From Sphaerolaimus hirsutus (taxonomy: Eukaryota > Nematoda > Chromadorea > Monhysterida > Sphaerolaimidae): a stretch of 64,000 nt of DNA. Shown piece after piece: positions 1 to 11,700 of the stretch. Within the stretch, counting starts at the first letter, position 1; the number at the start of each line of letters is the position of its first letter. A program made the translations under genes and the position numbers. Location: the NCBI GenBank assembly GCA_964036195.1, contig OZ038453.1, positions 19,939,206 to 20,003,205 of the forward strand, in the 5' to 3' direction. The notes beneath the pieces were generated by a model. It ran no database searches, was not told the origin of the DNA, and worked only from the letters and a program-made list of their open reading frames with translations.

Positions 1-187
1 TTTTTTTAAACTCAACCAATCAATCTGAAAATTGGAGTCAGGGTACTTTCCGACACGGGCTTTCCAACGGTTTTCTAATAGCTTAATTTCTAGAGTTATT
101 CAAGTTTTAATTTCCGAATTTCCGCATTTTGCTGTCTCTGACCATATTATGGGTGGGTCGCTTGCACAGTGAAAGGAAGCTCTTTGA

Positions 188-872
188 CAACTCACTTCCA
201 ACTAGCTGACAACAACTTGTTTACTGTTGGCAGCGAGTTGGAACATAGTTGTCAGCGAGTGGCAGCAAGTTCGAACACAGTTGTCAGCGAGTAGCAGGAA
301 GTTGGGGTGCATTTTTCCAGCAGCTGCACAGCTGGCAGCGAGTTGTCAGCAAGTTGAATGTAATTTGCACCACATGCACTTTATGGAAGTGTGTACAAAA
401 TTGTTTTCACCCAAAAAATGTATAATCAAGCATGAGTGCAGAAAATGAATGAATGTGGGACATAAAATCAATGCATCAAAATGTTGCTATTGGGTGGTGC
501 ACCTATTCCACTAAAACAAATGAGCTTAATCAAATGAGCTTTTACATAAATAAATGATCATTTTAAATAAATAAATTGAATGAATCATTTTTTGTTTTAT
601 CATTATGCATTTTATGTTTTCTCATTGCCTCAATTTTTACCAAGCTTTGCATTATATTGCATGTGTTTTACCATAATATTTCATCACCACCTTTTGAAAA
701 GTGTTTTGGGTCAAATGAACGCTGGAAATGTGTCTTTTGGCAGCGAGTTGTCAGCCAGCTACCACATGCACTAAGTAATATGTCAGCGAGTTGTGAACGA
801 GCCGCATTTCGCTTGTCAGTGAGCTGACCCTATTTTTAGCCTTTGGCAAGCGAGTTGTCACCGAGTTGTCAG
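188..872. repeat. Degenerate array of a GTTGTCAGCGAGTTG word
   Basis: Variants of GTTGTCAGCGAGTTG recur many times, in clusters at about 215-355 and 735-872, separated by AT-rich sequence. An inverted form (TTGACAACTCACTTCC) is at 191. The layout, with clustered words at both ends and a unique middle, resembles the terminal-array transposons elsewhere in the window. I could not find a clear target duplication. Short open frames here only translate the repeat. Confidence 0.5.
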
Positions 873-888
873 AAAGCTACATTTCAAT

Positions 889-1140
889 GTGTTGCGCCCT
901 CCCTCGGCAGCGAGGGATGGCGCTGGTGCGCCCACCCGATATACACGAATTGGTATCGCCTATTTGACGTCAGAAATGAACTCTACAAGCATTTGTCATC
1001 ATTTTAAAAGTGAAATTACTCAAATCGGCCCAGAAATAGTCCAGTTATTGATGTTCAAACTTTGTAATTTCTGAAACACACCATAAATTTCGATAATTAC
1101 CATCGTTTTATTGACCCACCCTATCTCCGGTCAGGGAGCT
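889..1140. repeat. Diverged copy of the long inverted-repeat arm found at 63340-63540
   Basis: The order of motifs (ATTTTAAAAGT, AAATCGG, CAGA(A/T)ATAGTC, then a run ending at a block like CCACCTTTTTATAGACCCCC followed by TATCTC) parallels the right arm of the large foldback near the end of the window. The similarity is visible but diverged. It is probably an old fragment of the same element. Confidence 0.4.
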
Positions 1141-2149
1141 CGTAGGAATATTTCGTCGAAATTGTGGGTAGCCCCAACCTGAAACCATATCATATCCAAA
1201 TTTCAACATTTGTCGCCAAGCGGTTCCCGAGTTATAAGCACGCGCCAGCAGGTTGACCCCCCCCTCAAAATGCTAACCCCAAAATCCCCTATGGTTGGGG
1301 GCCAATCAAATCCGTGCGCCTGACGTGGGCCACACAGTACTGTCAGGATGGAGTGCATATTTAAAATCATTGTAATTAGAAACCCACAAATGCATCATTT
1401 CGCAATTTCTATTTTTTTTGCCCCAGGAGCCCCACTTAAGGGTTGTGGTATTGTTATTGCCACTCCCATTAACTCAGCCCCTGGTTTAGCAAAGTCCCAT
1501 CAACTCAACTCCCATAAACTCAGTCTCTAATTTGTCAACTCGTGTCAACACAGCCCCTTTTTTAAACTTCTGTCAATTCAACCCTAATTTATAAACATAC
1601 ATGCGCAATTGATATTCTTGGAATAGCTGCTCTGCCATCTATAAACCCTGTTTGTCAAGATTGTATAGGATCCTGTGTGGAAAGGGCATTTTGTGCTAAT
1701 AAATAGTGACTGCATTGTGTGTAAAAACAGACAGGAATCTGGCAGAATGAAGCGGGCAGAATGAAGCGTGTGATTGTGCCTCCTATCTTTTATGTTAGGC
1801 ATACTTTGCACGCAATTCATTCACAAACATATATATTCAGAAAGTAAATCGATCGCATATCGCTTATAACTTAACGCACCACTTGACAGAATGTGGAATT
1901 GGCCACTGGAAAACAACTATGGGATAGGGGGAACAAATTTTAATTGCTGACATAATTGCGGATATATGTTATGAAGCTGAGAAATGAATATAAAAAATTA
2001 TTGAAGAGTCCGATAAAATGATCAACACTTTTACCCTGCGACCCAGTATAGTTCCAAAACAATTTGGAAGCCTGAAAAAGTTATCGAATTACAGTTTGTG
2101 CCGAGTACACCACCGAAATTTGGGAAAATTATGAATCCGTTTTGATTAT
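1141..2149. other. Unassigned sequence
   Basis: I see no gene, clear terminal repeats or tandem array here. Short open frames lack splice signals and protein character. Confidence 0.4.
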
Positions 2150-2503
2150 ATTTGAGTTTACCAGAATGAATTTATTTCCGATCAGATCACGTATGACAAT
2201 TGGCCCAGGTCCAAGTTATCGGTTGCGTATTGTACGAACGAAAGTAAAATCATTCAAAGTGCTCAAAATCGTCAAATTAGCTTCATTTTACCCATTTTTT
2301 ACCTCCATAATCGCTATTTACGTCTTTATACATAGTTTTATACCTATTTTTTATCCATTATTCTGTATCAGATAAATAGCGATTTCGAAATAATTTTTGG
2401 CCGGCTGTTTTTGGCCAGCTGCCAGTTTGTCATAAGGGGTATGCTGTGATTTCCGACTCAGTCAACATAAGTTGACAGTGTCCTCATTCTGGTAAACTCA
2501 AAT
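2150..2503. mobile_element. Foldback MITE, about 354 bp
   Basis: The ends are inverted copies: ATTTGAGTTTACCAGAATGA at the left and its complement TCATTCTGGTAAACTCAAAT at the right. The interior is non-coding and AT-rich. It lies just upstream of the elongin A start. The target duplication is not clear. Confidence 0.6.
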
Positions 2504-2704
2504 GTCGTACATCGCCAATGTGCGCAGCGCCTTTCGAATCGATGCAACTCCCCCGCGCGTGTTTTTCGCCAATTTCTCGAAATGCGTATAGATTCACGAT
2601 TGCAGTAAGTTATTTCAAAAATAAAAATTCCCTGTCATTGTTTTCGATTTTACACTTTTGCATCGTTTTCGATCACTTTTCAATTTCTGAGGCGCCATTA
2701 ACAG

Positions 2705-2779
2705 ATGTCCGGCGATAACACAAAGTCAAAGGATGCACACAAATATGAACAAATGCTGGAACTGCCCGATCCCGAGAAG
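2705..2779 (+). CDS. ELOA: ELOA exon 1 (start)
   Basis: It encodes residues 1-25, starting MSGDNTKSKD. The ATG directly follows TTAACAG, an acceptor-like site. The donor is AAG|GTTTGT, phase 0. Intron 1 is only 81 bp, which shows how small introns are here when free of insertions. Confidence 0.85.
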
Positions 2780-5700
2780 GTTTGTCCCTTGTATTTAATT
2801 ACAAATTGGCACTGTGCCAAAACTGCATAAAATATTCTTTATTATCTCGTCGTTTTTTAGGTGCGATACGGGATCAAGAAGCTGATCGAACTCGTCAGGA
2901 AAACGCCATTTGCTAATAATTCTCTACTAGAAAAAGCGAAACGTCACAGAAATTGCAAGAGAAATGGGGAATTGGCCACTTATTTGTGCCGGTGCGTTTT
3001 CATTTTCTGTCATGATTTAAAGTCATGGATTTGCGAAAGTAATTTCAAATAGTGTCATTTCTCTTCGGTGGATTTACACATGTGTGTTACATTACAATTA
3101 ATTACAATGCACGGTGTTTTTAACACATGCAAATGTGTGGGACGGAGTAGGGTGGCAGACGGTACGGCCTCGAGGTAAATTGTACGGTACGGTAAATTTT
3201 CAATTTTGCGGTAAACGGTACGGTAAAGTAAATTTTTCTAAAATTGCGGTAGGTTACAGAAAATTCTGCCACACCAGGAAGGAGTAAGGTCAACTGGGGA
3301 GTTTCATTCTAATATCCAAGTTTTTCGATTTTTCAAAATCGCATTTTAAAGTTTGACGCTGGCCCGACGACGCTATGTCTGGGGGACGACGCTTGCCCCA
3401 CACTTTTCAGATAGATCTGACATTTCTCTACAATTTTTGTAATCACAAATTTTGTTAGCCGGGAAATATTTAATTAGTTATGTGAGATTTTGTAAGTCAC
3501 CCAAAATTGGGAACAAATCTGAGCATTTGAAATTAAATGGTTAATAACGTCTTAACGGTGCATCGTAGGATAAAACGAATAACATCACTGCAGAGCCTGT
3601 GTCTAAAAGTACCTCTACCTAAATTTTCAGATCAATATATGCACGCATATTTGATTTATAGTGCAAAATAGATTTGGAAATTCACGTATGCATTTTTGGA
3701 AATGAAACTTTTTTTGTATGGGAATTCCGGCCAGCTCTTCGCGGCTGCGCCGAAGCACGCGTGCATTTTTGGAAATGGCACCTGGACGGTCGGTCTGGAA
3801 GGCTAGACGGCGGCCTGCCAGCACCGACGTGTGTAATCATCGGTGCTGAGGGAGGAGAGTGGCACGGGGAACGAGAGAAGTGGCCCTGGGAGAAAACCCA
3901 GGACCTCTCAGGCCCCGGGAACAAACCCAGGACCTCTCGCGTGGGAAGCGCGAGCTCACGCACTGCGCCACAGCTCAGTTAACAAACTTGCTGTTAACTG
4001 GGCTTAAGTATAAAAACTGCACGCGTGCAGTTCCACTTTAGCAGTCACGCCACGTGCAGTTTGATTCCGTACAAACGTATGAAAAGTTCCCTTGATATTC
4101 ATGCAATTCCGTACAAACGTATGAAAAGTTCCCTTGATATTCATGCACTGTTCCTTCATAAAGATGTAACAATCATACCATTGATATTAATGAATATTTA
4201 TGATGTCATGAGGGTAGCTGTAAAAGCGACAGTCTGCTGGCATCAGCGACACTGGCGTCGTCGTAGGCAAATTCGCCCCCCTTAGCCGTACATTCCCCGG
4301 ATTCTATACCTTTTTGAAACTCAGCAACCCCTGGCGTCGTCGTACAGTACAGTACATACAGTATGAAAATTCTGTCAATCTCCGGAGTTTCGGTACAAGC
4401 TACATATTAACTGTCCCTGAATCCAAAAAAGGAATTAACAACGGGAATTTTGCCCTGGCATACCTAGGGTTCAAACGGGATTGACTTTTCGGGATCGGGA
4501 TCGGGATTCACTTTTTGAGATTTCGGGATCGGGATCGGGATTGGGGTTTCGGGATCGGGATCGGGATTGGTTTTTTGAGATTTCGGGATCGGGATTGGCC
4601 GGGATTGGGGTCACGGGATCGGGATTGGGATAGGCATTTTTCCGGGATCGGGATTGGGTTCTAGGGATAGAGATTTTGGCCATTTTTCTGGCATTCACAG
4701 TTCTTCATAAAGGTCTCAAAACACTGTTGGATGCCAGAAAAGTGGCATAAAATTGACGCTGGGGGTTTGCATCCACTTTTTTGCATGCAAAAACGTCATT
4801 ATTTCACTTTCTATAATTCCCACTAATTTTTCCGGGATCGGGATCCCGGACTTGGGAGTTTCTCGGGATCGGGATCGGGATTTGAAAACTTTCGGGATCG
4901 GGATCGGGATTGGTATTTTTGAGATTTCGGGATCGGGATCGGGATTGGGGTTTCGGGATCGGGACTGGTAAATCCCGGAATTTCACGGGATCCGGGATCG
5001 GGATCGGGATCCCGTTTGAACCCTAGGCATACCCAGATCTGCAGGTACGCGCCGTCTGTTAGCCCATATGAAACTATTTTTTGGATATGTGCTCTTATGA
5101 AATGAAACTCCGGTGGTCCGAGATGGATATGTGCACTTACGAAATGAAGGTCCTGTTTTTCATAGGGGATCTGAGATGGATATGTGCACTTTCGATGTGA
5201 AAATTGTGATTTTTCTGAAAAACGGTACCACTGTATCTCGGGAACAAAATGGACTATAACGCTGATTTTTTTTTTAAATGTGAAAAACTATACGTGGAGG
5301 TCAAATCCACGCTTAACTCGATTTTTCTGTATTTGGCGCTTGTGAACTTTTAGAATGGAACTCCCCAACTGTTCAAATGTCAATTTATCATCATGTTTTA
5401 TCAGGGACGTATCCAGGATTGTTGAGCGGGGGTGGCTGTTTGTTTACGGAGCCTCGCGAACGGGGCTCAGCCCTCCCCCCTAAAATTTCACCTATAAAGT
5501 GACGGAATGGCGCCATCGTGCTGGCGCCACGCCATGGCGCCATTGGCGTTGGCGCCAGCGCCATGAAATGCTGTATATAACAGGGTTCAAACGGGACCAG
5601 TTTTTCGGACCGGGACCGGGACCAGAAATGTTCTAATGTCGGGACCGGGACTGGGGGGTCGGACCGGGACCGGGACTGTTTTTTTCAATTGTCGGGACCG

Positions 5701-8700
5701 GGACTGGGATTTGCCGAACCATATACCAGGACCGCGGTCTCGTTGTAACCGTATTGTTACGTAATATCCAGCCAATGTTGTTCCACACACCTCCACTGTG
5801 TGAAGGAACACTCAATGTATGAGCCTTTTCTTATAACATTCTTCAAGCATTATTCCATTAAGTCGTTTATATTTCATGAAAAGCAATGTATTTATGTAAC
5901 AAGTTAGACATAAGACTTGTAACAACACCTTAAATAGATTTTTTTGGCAGAAATCACCACTTATAATACTACAACATGGCTCCACAGCCATTATATTGCT
6001 ATATAAATAAATGACATCATAAAATACTGCTATTAGTATGACATATTTACGTGTATATGTTGACCACATTGTAACTATATTTGGGAGCCTTTGAAAAAAA
6101 TATTTTATTAAAAACAACAATTTTTTAAACCCAGGTCATTGAAAAATAAGTTTTTCTGCATGCCTTGTCGGGACCGCTATAAAATTCCAGGACTGGGACT
6201 GGGGGTTCGGACCGGGACCGGGACCGGGACTGGCTTTTTTTAATTGTCGGGACCGGGACCGCCCCAGTCCCGACTTTTTGCCGAACCATGTACCGGGACC
6301 GCGGTCCCGTTTGAACCCTAGTATATAAATGCAAATATACATACAAATACAGCCAAAAACACGCCGTCGAGTGTAGGGTTCAAACGATATATCGTATCGA
6401 ATATCGGATATCGACCATTTTTTAATTTCGAATATCGAATATCGATATCGAAAATTTTGAAAAAATATCGAATATCGAATAGCAATCAGGTTATCAGTAT
6501 GAACTGTAATATCTACCAATTGTTATTTGTCTGATACACTTTGATTCATCATGTTTTTCTTCTATTTTCTACCACTGAGTGATGTAAAGCTTGTTAAAAT
6601 CACTTGCACCATTCAAATTTCAGTAAAGAGATGATTAACCATGCGTGCAACCACATGAAAATACAATATGCCACTTGACCTTTCAGACTATACCAAAAGC
6701 AAGTTGCAATATCGAATATCGAAATATCGAATATCGACCATTTTTCAATATTGAATATCGAATATCGATATCGAGGTTCCATATCGTATCGATATCGAAT
6801 ATCGAGTTTCAAAAAAAAATATCGAATATCGATATCGAAAATTTTGAAAAAATATCGAATATCGATATCGAAAAGTCATATCGTTTGAACCCTAGTCGAG
6901 CGTATTTAAATGGATTTGCGCCTAAAATCAAGCAATATGTTGATATTCCTCATGTCGGGTTGGAAAATGCGCGCTTGCGCGTAAAATTTCTGCGTAACAC
7001 CTTGCAAAAAGGTACCGAAATTTTCCCGTGTTTTTCAGGTCTCACCCCGGTAAGGGGGTGGGGCTGCAGCCCCCCCCCCCCTCGATACGGCCCTGTGTGT
7101 TATTAAAGTGTACAACAAGGGATTGAAAAGCGTCGTTTTTTAAAATGGTGTTTTTTAATTACGTCTTCAGTTACGGTTATGAGTGAATGAGTGAACACAC
7201 GTATCCTATGTGACACTTTTCAGAAAATTGAAGACCGCCGCGTCTGACCTAGAATATGTGCCGACATCGATTCCCAAATCGACTCCTGTCGATAACAAGA
7301 CCAGAAAAGAGTCGCCAGAAAAAGAGAAAGAGTGTCCACAGCCCGAATTGCCACTAGAGGCAAATGTGGAAGTGAATGAGGAAATTGATGATCAGAAATG
7401 TGATCAGGATTTAGAAATCGATTTCGAGGCACAACGAGAAGGTGATCTAGAAGAAAAGGAATCGGGTTTGTATTTCATTTTTATGTACCGTATTTCCTCG
7501 AAATACCCCTGGGGGGTTTATTGTTTCAGAGTGAGAATTTTGAGGGGGTTTAAACGAGGGGGGGGTTTATTATTTCGCCAGAAATTTTTTGAAAACCAAG
7601 TACTAAATTGTCGTCTGAAACATACGCAGACGTCGAAATTGCAACAAAAATCGCCATTTATAAGACTCTAAAGACTTGTATAAGTGTGAAGACTTATAAT
7701 CACTGTTCTCACATAACAGAGTCATCGTTTTTAACGTGTGTTTTGCATTACCCAGATGACAAACCGCAGCCTTTGTCATTTACGTTCTCTATACACTAAA
7801 TTTGGGGGGGGGGTATTTCGAGGGGGGGGGGTTTATAAGTTCATAGTGTCCATTTTGAGGGGGGTATTTCGAGGAAATACTGTATTTACAATTTACCAAG
7901 TTTGTAATCCCGCCTAGGGATGGCCGGGGTTGTTTTTCAAAGGTTTTTTAAATAAAAGTTTTATAAAAAAACTGACAATCGAAACCGTTTTTTTAACAAC
8001 CTTGGCCAAAAAATGTTGTACTTAGCACTAGGGATGGCCAAGGTTTTTTCAAAGGTTTTTTAAAATAAAAAACCCAACGTCGCGGCGAACCCTTATAGGG
8101 TGGGTCGCCCTAAGTGCCAAAATTTTTATTGGCTTTTTTGGTGTCCCACACAGGTCCGGCCCCTACTGATTTCTGAGCTATGGGAGGGTATAAATCTAAA
8201 ATTTTGGGGATGTGTTACCAACACCCCTCCTCTACTATACACTATTAAAAAAACACCACCCCCAATAAATGGATGACAAAAGAATTCACGTTTTAGAACT
8301 TTTTTGTTATACACTTAAAGAGCTGGTTTAGGATACTTTAAAGGGAAGGGTTGGATGTTTAAAGTTATGTAAACAACCATACCTCTAAAATGCCTGCATT
8401 GCAAAATTTACTTGGGGGAATTTTATGACATCATAATGACGTCATTGCAGGAACAAAAATTTACAAAATTTACACTTTGAAATTCCAACGAAATTTCCAA
8501 CGAACTCTTTGAAATTGAAACGTGAATATTTTTGTCATCCATTCATTGGAGGTGGTGTTTTTTTAAAGAAAAAGTGAAATTTTAAGAAATTTTTCACAAT
8601 AATCTGACATTTTTGAATAGTGTATAGTAGGGGAGGGGTGTTGGTAAGGCGCTGAGCCGGTGCCCAAGTATGCCTGGTGCCCAAGTAAAGGGCACTGGGC

Positions 8701-11700
8701 GGCTCTTTACTTGGGCACCGGGCGGATGTTTACTTGGGCACCGGGCAGGTGCAAAAGCCCTGCCTGGTGCACAAGTATGGGAGCGATTGGGGGGCGATAG
8801 CGCATGGTAGCGATGGGAGCAGTGCAGATCACATACCTGCCCAGCATTGCTATTCTCATACAACATACCCCGAAACTTACTTTAAAAATTGCTGTGTGTG
8901 GAGCGCCATTTGGATGTCATGAATTAAGTATACTCGGCGGACATTACACTTAGTATGGAAACCTACCATAACTAGGGTGTCAAAAAAATTTTTTTATGGA
9001 AAACGGAAAGGTGAAAATTTTTAACTTTATGGAAAACGAAAAGGTAAAAAAAATTATTGGCCGGAAAACGGAAAGGTTAAAAAGTTTCCCTCAGCGGAAA
9101 ACGGAAAGGTAAAAAAAAATTATCGGCCGGAAAACGGAAAGGTTAAAAAGTTTCCCTCAGCGGAAAACGGAAAGGTAAAAAAAATTATTGACCAGAAAAT
9201 GGAAAAATGAAATGTCGGAAAACAGAAAGCGAAATTTTCACGGAAACGGAAAAAAAAGTGAAATTTGCATGGAAGTGAACAAATTTGCAGGAGGAAAACC
9301 TGCATGCAAGTTTGCCTGTTTGGCTTTGATTGTGGTAGCTAGCTGTACATTCTGCAACTATAAATCATGCCAGTAACTTCACTTCGCTTAACTGTACCAA
9401 CAAAAAGCATCAAAAGGTAGCAAAAGTGCACTACAACAACAATAAGAATTTAGCAAAAGTGAACTTTGATGTATCTGAACAGTAAAAAGTATACTCAGCA
9501 GACTGCAAAGGATGTGTCCAAAATTACTTTCTGTTTTTTACAGATTTGGATACAGATAAAAATTATGAACAACACAAGAACCTGGTAGTTAGAAACACCA
9601 TAGTGAAAAAATATAAATACAGATTGGAAAAATAATGGAAAAATGCCAGAAAACTGAAAATCGAGCCAGAAAATGGAAAAAATGGCCTTGAAAATGGAAA
9701 CGGAAAGGTAAAAAATTTTCAGCTGGAAAACAGCAAAATGGGCTGGAAAAACGGAGACGGAAAAGTAACAAATTTTCGGCTGCCGGAAAACGGAAAGGTA
9801 AAAAATTTTCCTGCGGAAACAGAAACGGAAATTTGACACCCTAACCATAACACATCTGAATAATGAATCAAAATTGATAGTTTTTCATTATAATATTTCG
9901 TTTTTGCTATGGAATAATTGATTATGAAATTAATTACAAAATTTTATTCATCAAATTATGGTCCGCCGAGAATACACACAACAAAATGCCACAAAATAAA
10001 TACACAAATGTAACTAAAATATGCCTGTGCACTAAAGTTCAAGTTCAACTAATGCACCAGTGTTGCCCAAGTTTTGCCCAGGTAAACAGCTGCCCGGTGC
10101 ACAAGTAAAGTGCACAAGTACGGGCACTTTACTTGGGCACCGGGCGTACTTGGGCAACGGTCTTTATACTTTGGCACCGGGCGTACTTGGGCACCGACCC
10201 ACGCCCATTGGTAACACATCCCCAAAATTTTAGATTTATACCCCTCCCACAGCTCAGAAATCAGTGGGGGCCGGACCTGTGTCGGACACCAAAAAAGCCA
10301 ATAAAAATTTTGGCACTAAGGGCGACCCACACTGTAAGGGAAGCGAATTCATGCGAAGTAGAGCGGGGTTGCGCCCATATCTCCCCCACGTTTCAGCTTT
10401 TGGCGCGCCCTAGAACTGAAGATTGGACATCAGAAAAAAAATCAAAAATGGGGGGCCAGACTTGATCGGGAAGGTGTTTACATAATAAGTTGACATAAAA
10501 ATGGATATTTTTGACAGAAATCAACACTTATATTGCTATCCCATGACTAGGGTTGGCACTTGATTTTTTAACTGATTTTTTTTAATCACAGGGTGGAAAC
10601 TGATCTTTATCAAAACAAATCAAAATAAAAAATTTATGGTAGACTTGCACTAGGTATTTTGCAATTTTTTTGCGTGCAAGCGCGCAATTTCCAATACACA
10701 TCATCATTGGTGGTGTTCATAAGTTTTGGGGCATTTTTAGTGTAAAAGATTGCATTTATTCATGGTACGGTGTAATAATAAGTCGTGACAGGGGTCTCCT
10801 AGGGGGGGGGGGGGGCTGCGGGGCTGCCCCCCCCCAAATCCGCCAGCTATCTATCTATCCCCGAGGCCGCTCAGCTATCTATCTATCTGGAGTGGTTTTT
10901 GAGATATTTTGCCTAGGGTTGGCCGATGTTTTTTTTTAAACGTTTTTTTAATAAAAAAAACGTTTTTTTTAAAAAAAACATGACGTCCGAAATGTTTTTT
11001 TTTAAAAAAAAAACATCGGCCAAAATTTTTAGTACTAAGCACTAGGTATTTTGCAAAATTTTTGCGCGCAAGCGCGCAATTTCACACACAAATTGACATT
11101 GGTGGTTGTTTTCATTGGTTTTGTTGCATTTTTAGTATCAAAACATCCATTTCTATGTGCTACCATGGGTGAATAAGCCGACATATGTTGCTGTAATATA
11201 GAATATTGAGGTAATAAGCTTCCATGTACCTCCACAGTGTGTATCTTCACTCCCAAAGTAACAACCTCCTTTTATAACCTTGTTTGATCACCATTCCGTG
11301 CCAAACTTTACCTGAAGTCACAAACATTCGACTATAAGGCGATATACGAACGATATGTCTACGAAAAATGGATATTTTTAACACAAATCACCACTTATAA
11401 TGCTATCCCATGGCTCCACAGCTATTATATGGTCATATTTAACATCACAGAGTATTGCCAGTGTCTGATATACCTATATATGTTGACACTAGGTCATATC
11501 TGGGAGCTTTTAAAAAAAACGTTTTTAAAAAAACAACAACATTGAGTTAAAAAAAAACGTTTTTTTTCCAACCCTAATTTTGCCCCAATTTTCACTAAAA
11601 ATCACCAATTTTCGCACCTTTTTTATAGTTTTTCACCTTCAAAATCATGCTCTCTGGCTATATGCATGGTTATATGCCTGTTTTGAATCATTTTAAAACT

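Larger units (their letters stand above)
3295..5367. mobile_element. Family T element with later insertions
   Basis: The ends are TGGGGAGTTTCATTCTAA and, inverted, TTAGAATGGAACTCCCCA. The same element lies at 17271-19774. Inside this copy are a tRNA-like sequence, a 42-bp tandem duplication and a GGGATC-type insertion. It is in ELOA intron 2. No convincing target duplication was found. Confidence 0.55.
5402..7095. mobile_element. Family S element carrying two nested insertions
   Basis: The ends are CAGGGACGTATCCAGG and CTCGATACGGCCCTG. The duplication is TGTTTTAT/TGTGTTAT (7 of 8). It contains the family's GCGCC-rich and GCGCGCTTGCGCG motifs. A family B element (5581-6320) and a family C element (6374-6894) inserted into it later. 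It is in ELOA intron 2. Confidence 0.75.
8648..10206. mobile_element. Family M element (GGTGCCCAAGTA arrays)
   Basis: It starts GGCGCTGAGCCGGTGCCCAAG and ends in inverted CTTGGGCACCGACCC...CGCCC. The flanks are GTTGGTAA/ATTGGTAA, and the uninterrupted site is seen at about 8214. Both ends are arrays of GGTGCCCAAGTA. A second copy is at 60207-60953. It contains a U element, which contains a D element. Confidence 0.82.
8095..10345. mobile_element. Foldback element interrupted by a family M insertion
   Basis: The left arm (8095-8303) is repeated in inverted orientation at 8513-8647 plus 10207-10345. Motifs include GGGTGGGTCGCCCT, CCGGCCCCTACTGATTTC and GATGTGTTACCAACACCCC. The left arm is the uninterrupted version, so the insertion point of the M element in the right arm can be read directly. 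Confidence 0.75.

Noticed and set aside
1584-1820. 78-codon minus-strand frame in the upstream region
   Set aside because: It has no similarity I recognise, no splice context and chance-level length.
8594-8866. Frames encoding repeated HLGTG/PSKHPPGAQV-type peptides
   Set aside because: They are translations of the GGTGCCCAAGTA array of family M.
9495-9848. Phe/Ser-rich minus-strand frames that look like membrane proteins
   Set aside because: They are translations of GGAAAACGGAAA arrays of family D.
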